DNA of 50,783 nucleotides, taken from Acetobacteraceae bacterium (GTDB lineage: Bacteria; Pseudomonadota; Alphaproteobacteria; Acetobacterales; Acetobacteraceae). Every line of letters starts with the position of its first letter. The stretch's first letter is position 1. The notes under the pieces are model-generated. The model was not told the DNA's origin. It saw only the letters and a list, made by a program, of their open reading frames with translations, and searched no databases. Both the position numbers and the translations under genes were made by a program. The DNA is taken from NCBI GenBank assembly GCA_027487675.1, contig JAIYDD010000022.1, positions 1-50,783 of the forward strand, in the 5' to 3' direction. Shown piece by piece: positions 50,593-50,783 of the stretch.

Positions 50593-50623
50593 CCCTCCCG
50601 CGACGCGCAGCGTCGTGGGAGGG
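50593..50623 (-). terminator. Hairpin terminator between the right-edge gene and xdhA
   Basis: ccctcccgcgacgc (50593-50606) pairs with gcgtcgtgggaggg (50610-50623), 14 bp including one G-T pair, with a gca loop. It lies 55 bases past the stop of the right-edge gene on its strand, within the 176-bp gap that also holds the xdhA promoter. Best explained as a terminator for the upstream minus-strand transcript. Confidence 0.65.
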
Positions 50624-50677
50624 CGGAGGCCCGCCTGCGCCGCGCCGACCGTCGCCGGTCTGGGGCCCCGCCCCGCC

Positions 50678-50783
50678 TCAGGCGAAGACCAGCTCCCCCG
50701 CGCCGAGCGGCCTGGTCACGCCGGCGACGAAGACCTCGTCGCCCTGGCCGAGGTCGATCGCGACGCCGGTGTAGGACCAGCGC
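50678..50783 (-). CDS. C-terminal end of an unidentified protein (partial, 34 residues visible)
   Basis: An open frame on the minus strand ends at a TGA read from 50680 down to 50678 and runs off the window's right edge. The visible sequence ends GVAIDLGQGDEVFVAGVTRP, then LGAGELVFA. The codons are GC3-rich like real genes here, and a hairpin follows the stop. Too short to identify; XdhC cannot be confirmed. Confidence 0.45.
   Translation of the reverse strand, partial: RWSYTGVAIDLGQGDEVFVAGVTRPLGAGELVFA

Noticed and set aside
50678-50783. Call of XdhC for the right-edge gene
   Set aside because: The 34 visible residues show no XdhC motif and a terminator-like hairpin separates it from xdhA.

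Overview
The window is a very G+C-rich, densely packed stretch of chromosome. Third codon positions are almost all G or C, many genes overlap by 4 bases (ATGA or GTGA), and TRAP transport, 3-oxoacid CoA-transferase, BKACE and DUF3141 genes are present. This suggests an alphaproteobacterium, most likely of the Acetobacteraceae (Roseomonas-like). That placement is inference from style and gene content; no rRNA or other marker gene is present.

Layout. 1-5063: the end of an RND efflux pump, a glycosyltransferase, a small secreted protein and an orphan form-II CoxL-like molybdenum hydroxylase. 5143-13747: an oxidoreductase/enoyl-CoA hydratase pair, divergent from a CoA-transferase/MaoC pair, then a DctPQM TRAP transporter and an ABC exporter. 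13722-15422: a chemoreceptor ending in a PilZ domain, divergent from the gas vesicle locus. 15617-31628: the gas vesicle locus. 31874-36986: a LysR regulator, the DabB/DabA inorganic-carbon pump and a PII-like protein. 37108-39290: a phosphoesterase and a kinase-universal stress protein fusion. 39491-46641 (minus strand): BKACE, an Hsp70-like ATPase, a DUF3141 PHA-synthase-like protein, gluconokinase and an ETHE1-like sulfur dioxygenase. 46765-50501: xanthine dehydrogenase XdhAB. The right edge holds the tail of one more minus-strand gene.

The centrepiece is the gas vesicle locus. A compact operon (15617-26487) carries gvpN, gvpO, gvpJ, an Hsp20-like gvpH, gvpF, gvpG, a two-ring CDC48-type AAA ATPase, a GvpF/L-like protein ending in a DnaJ J-domain, gvpL, gvpS, gvpK, and a membrane-anchored coiled-coil protein with five 27-residue repeats. 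The structural gene gvpA (30445) stands apart, behind a leader with six tandem ~15-nt 'cggga' repeats. Between the operon and gvpA lie photoactive yellow protein (pyp, 28680), its chromophore-activating ligase (pcl, 26531, opposite strand) and three members of one uncharacterised protein family surrounding pyp. The arrangement suggests blue-light-controlled buoyancy, with an unusually chaperone-rich assembly kit. The adjacent DabBA/PII-like genes add bicarbonate uptake, with a plausible LysR operator just upstream.

Many intergenic gaps carry short perfect palindromes of a few recurring families. The largest gene-free stretch (44555-45037) contains a 109-bp composite palindrome abutting a 228-bp MITE-like element with 21-nt inverted ends.
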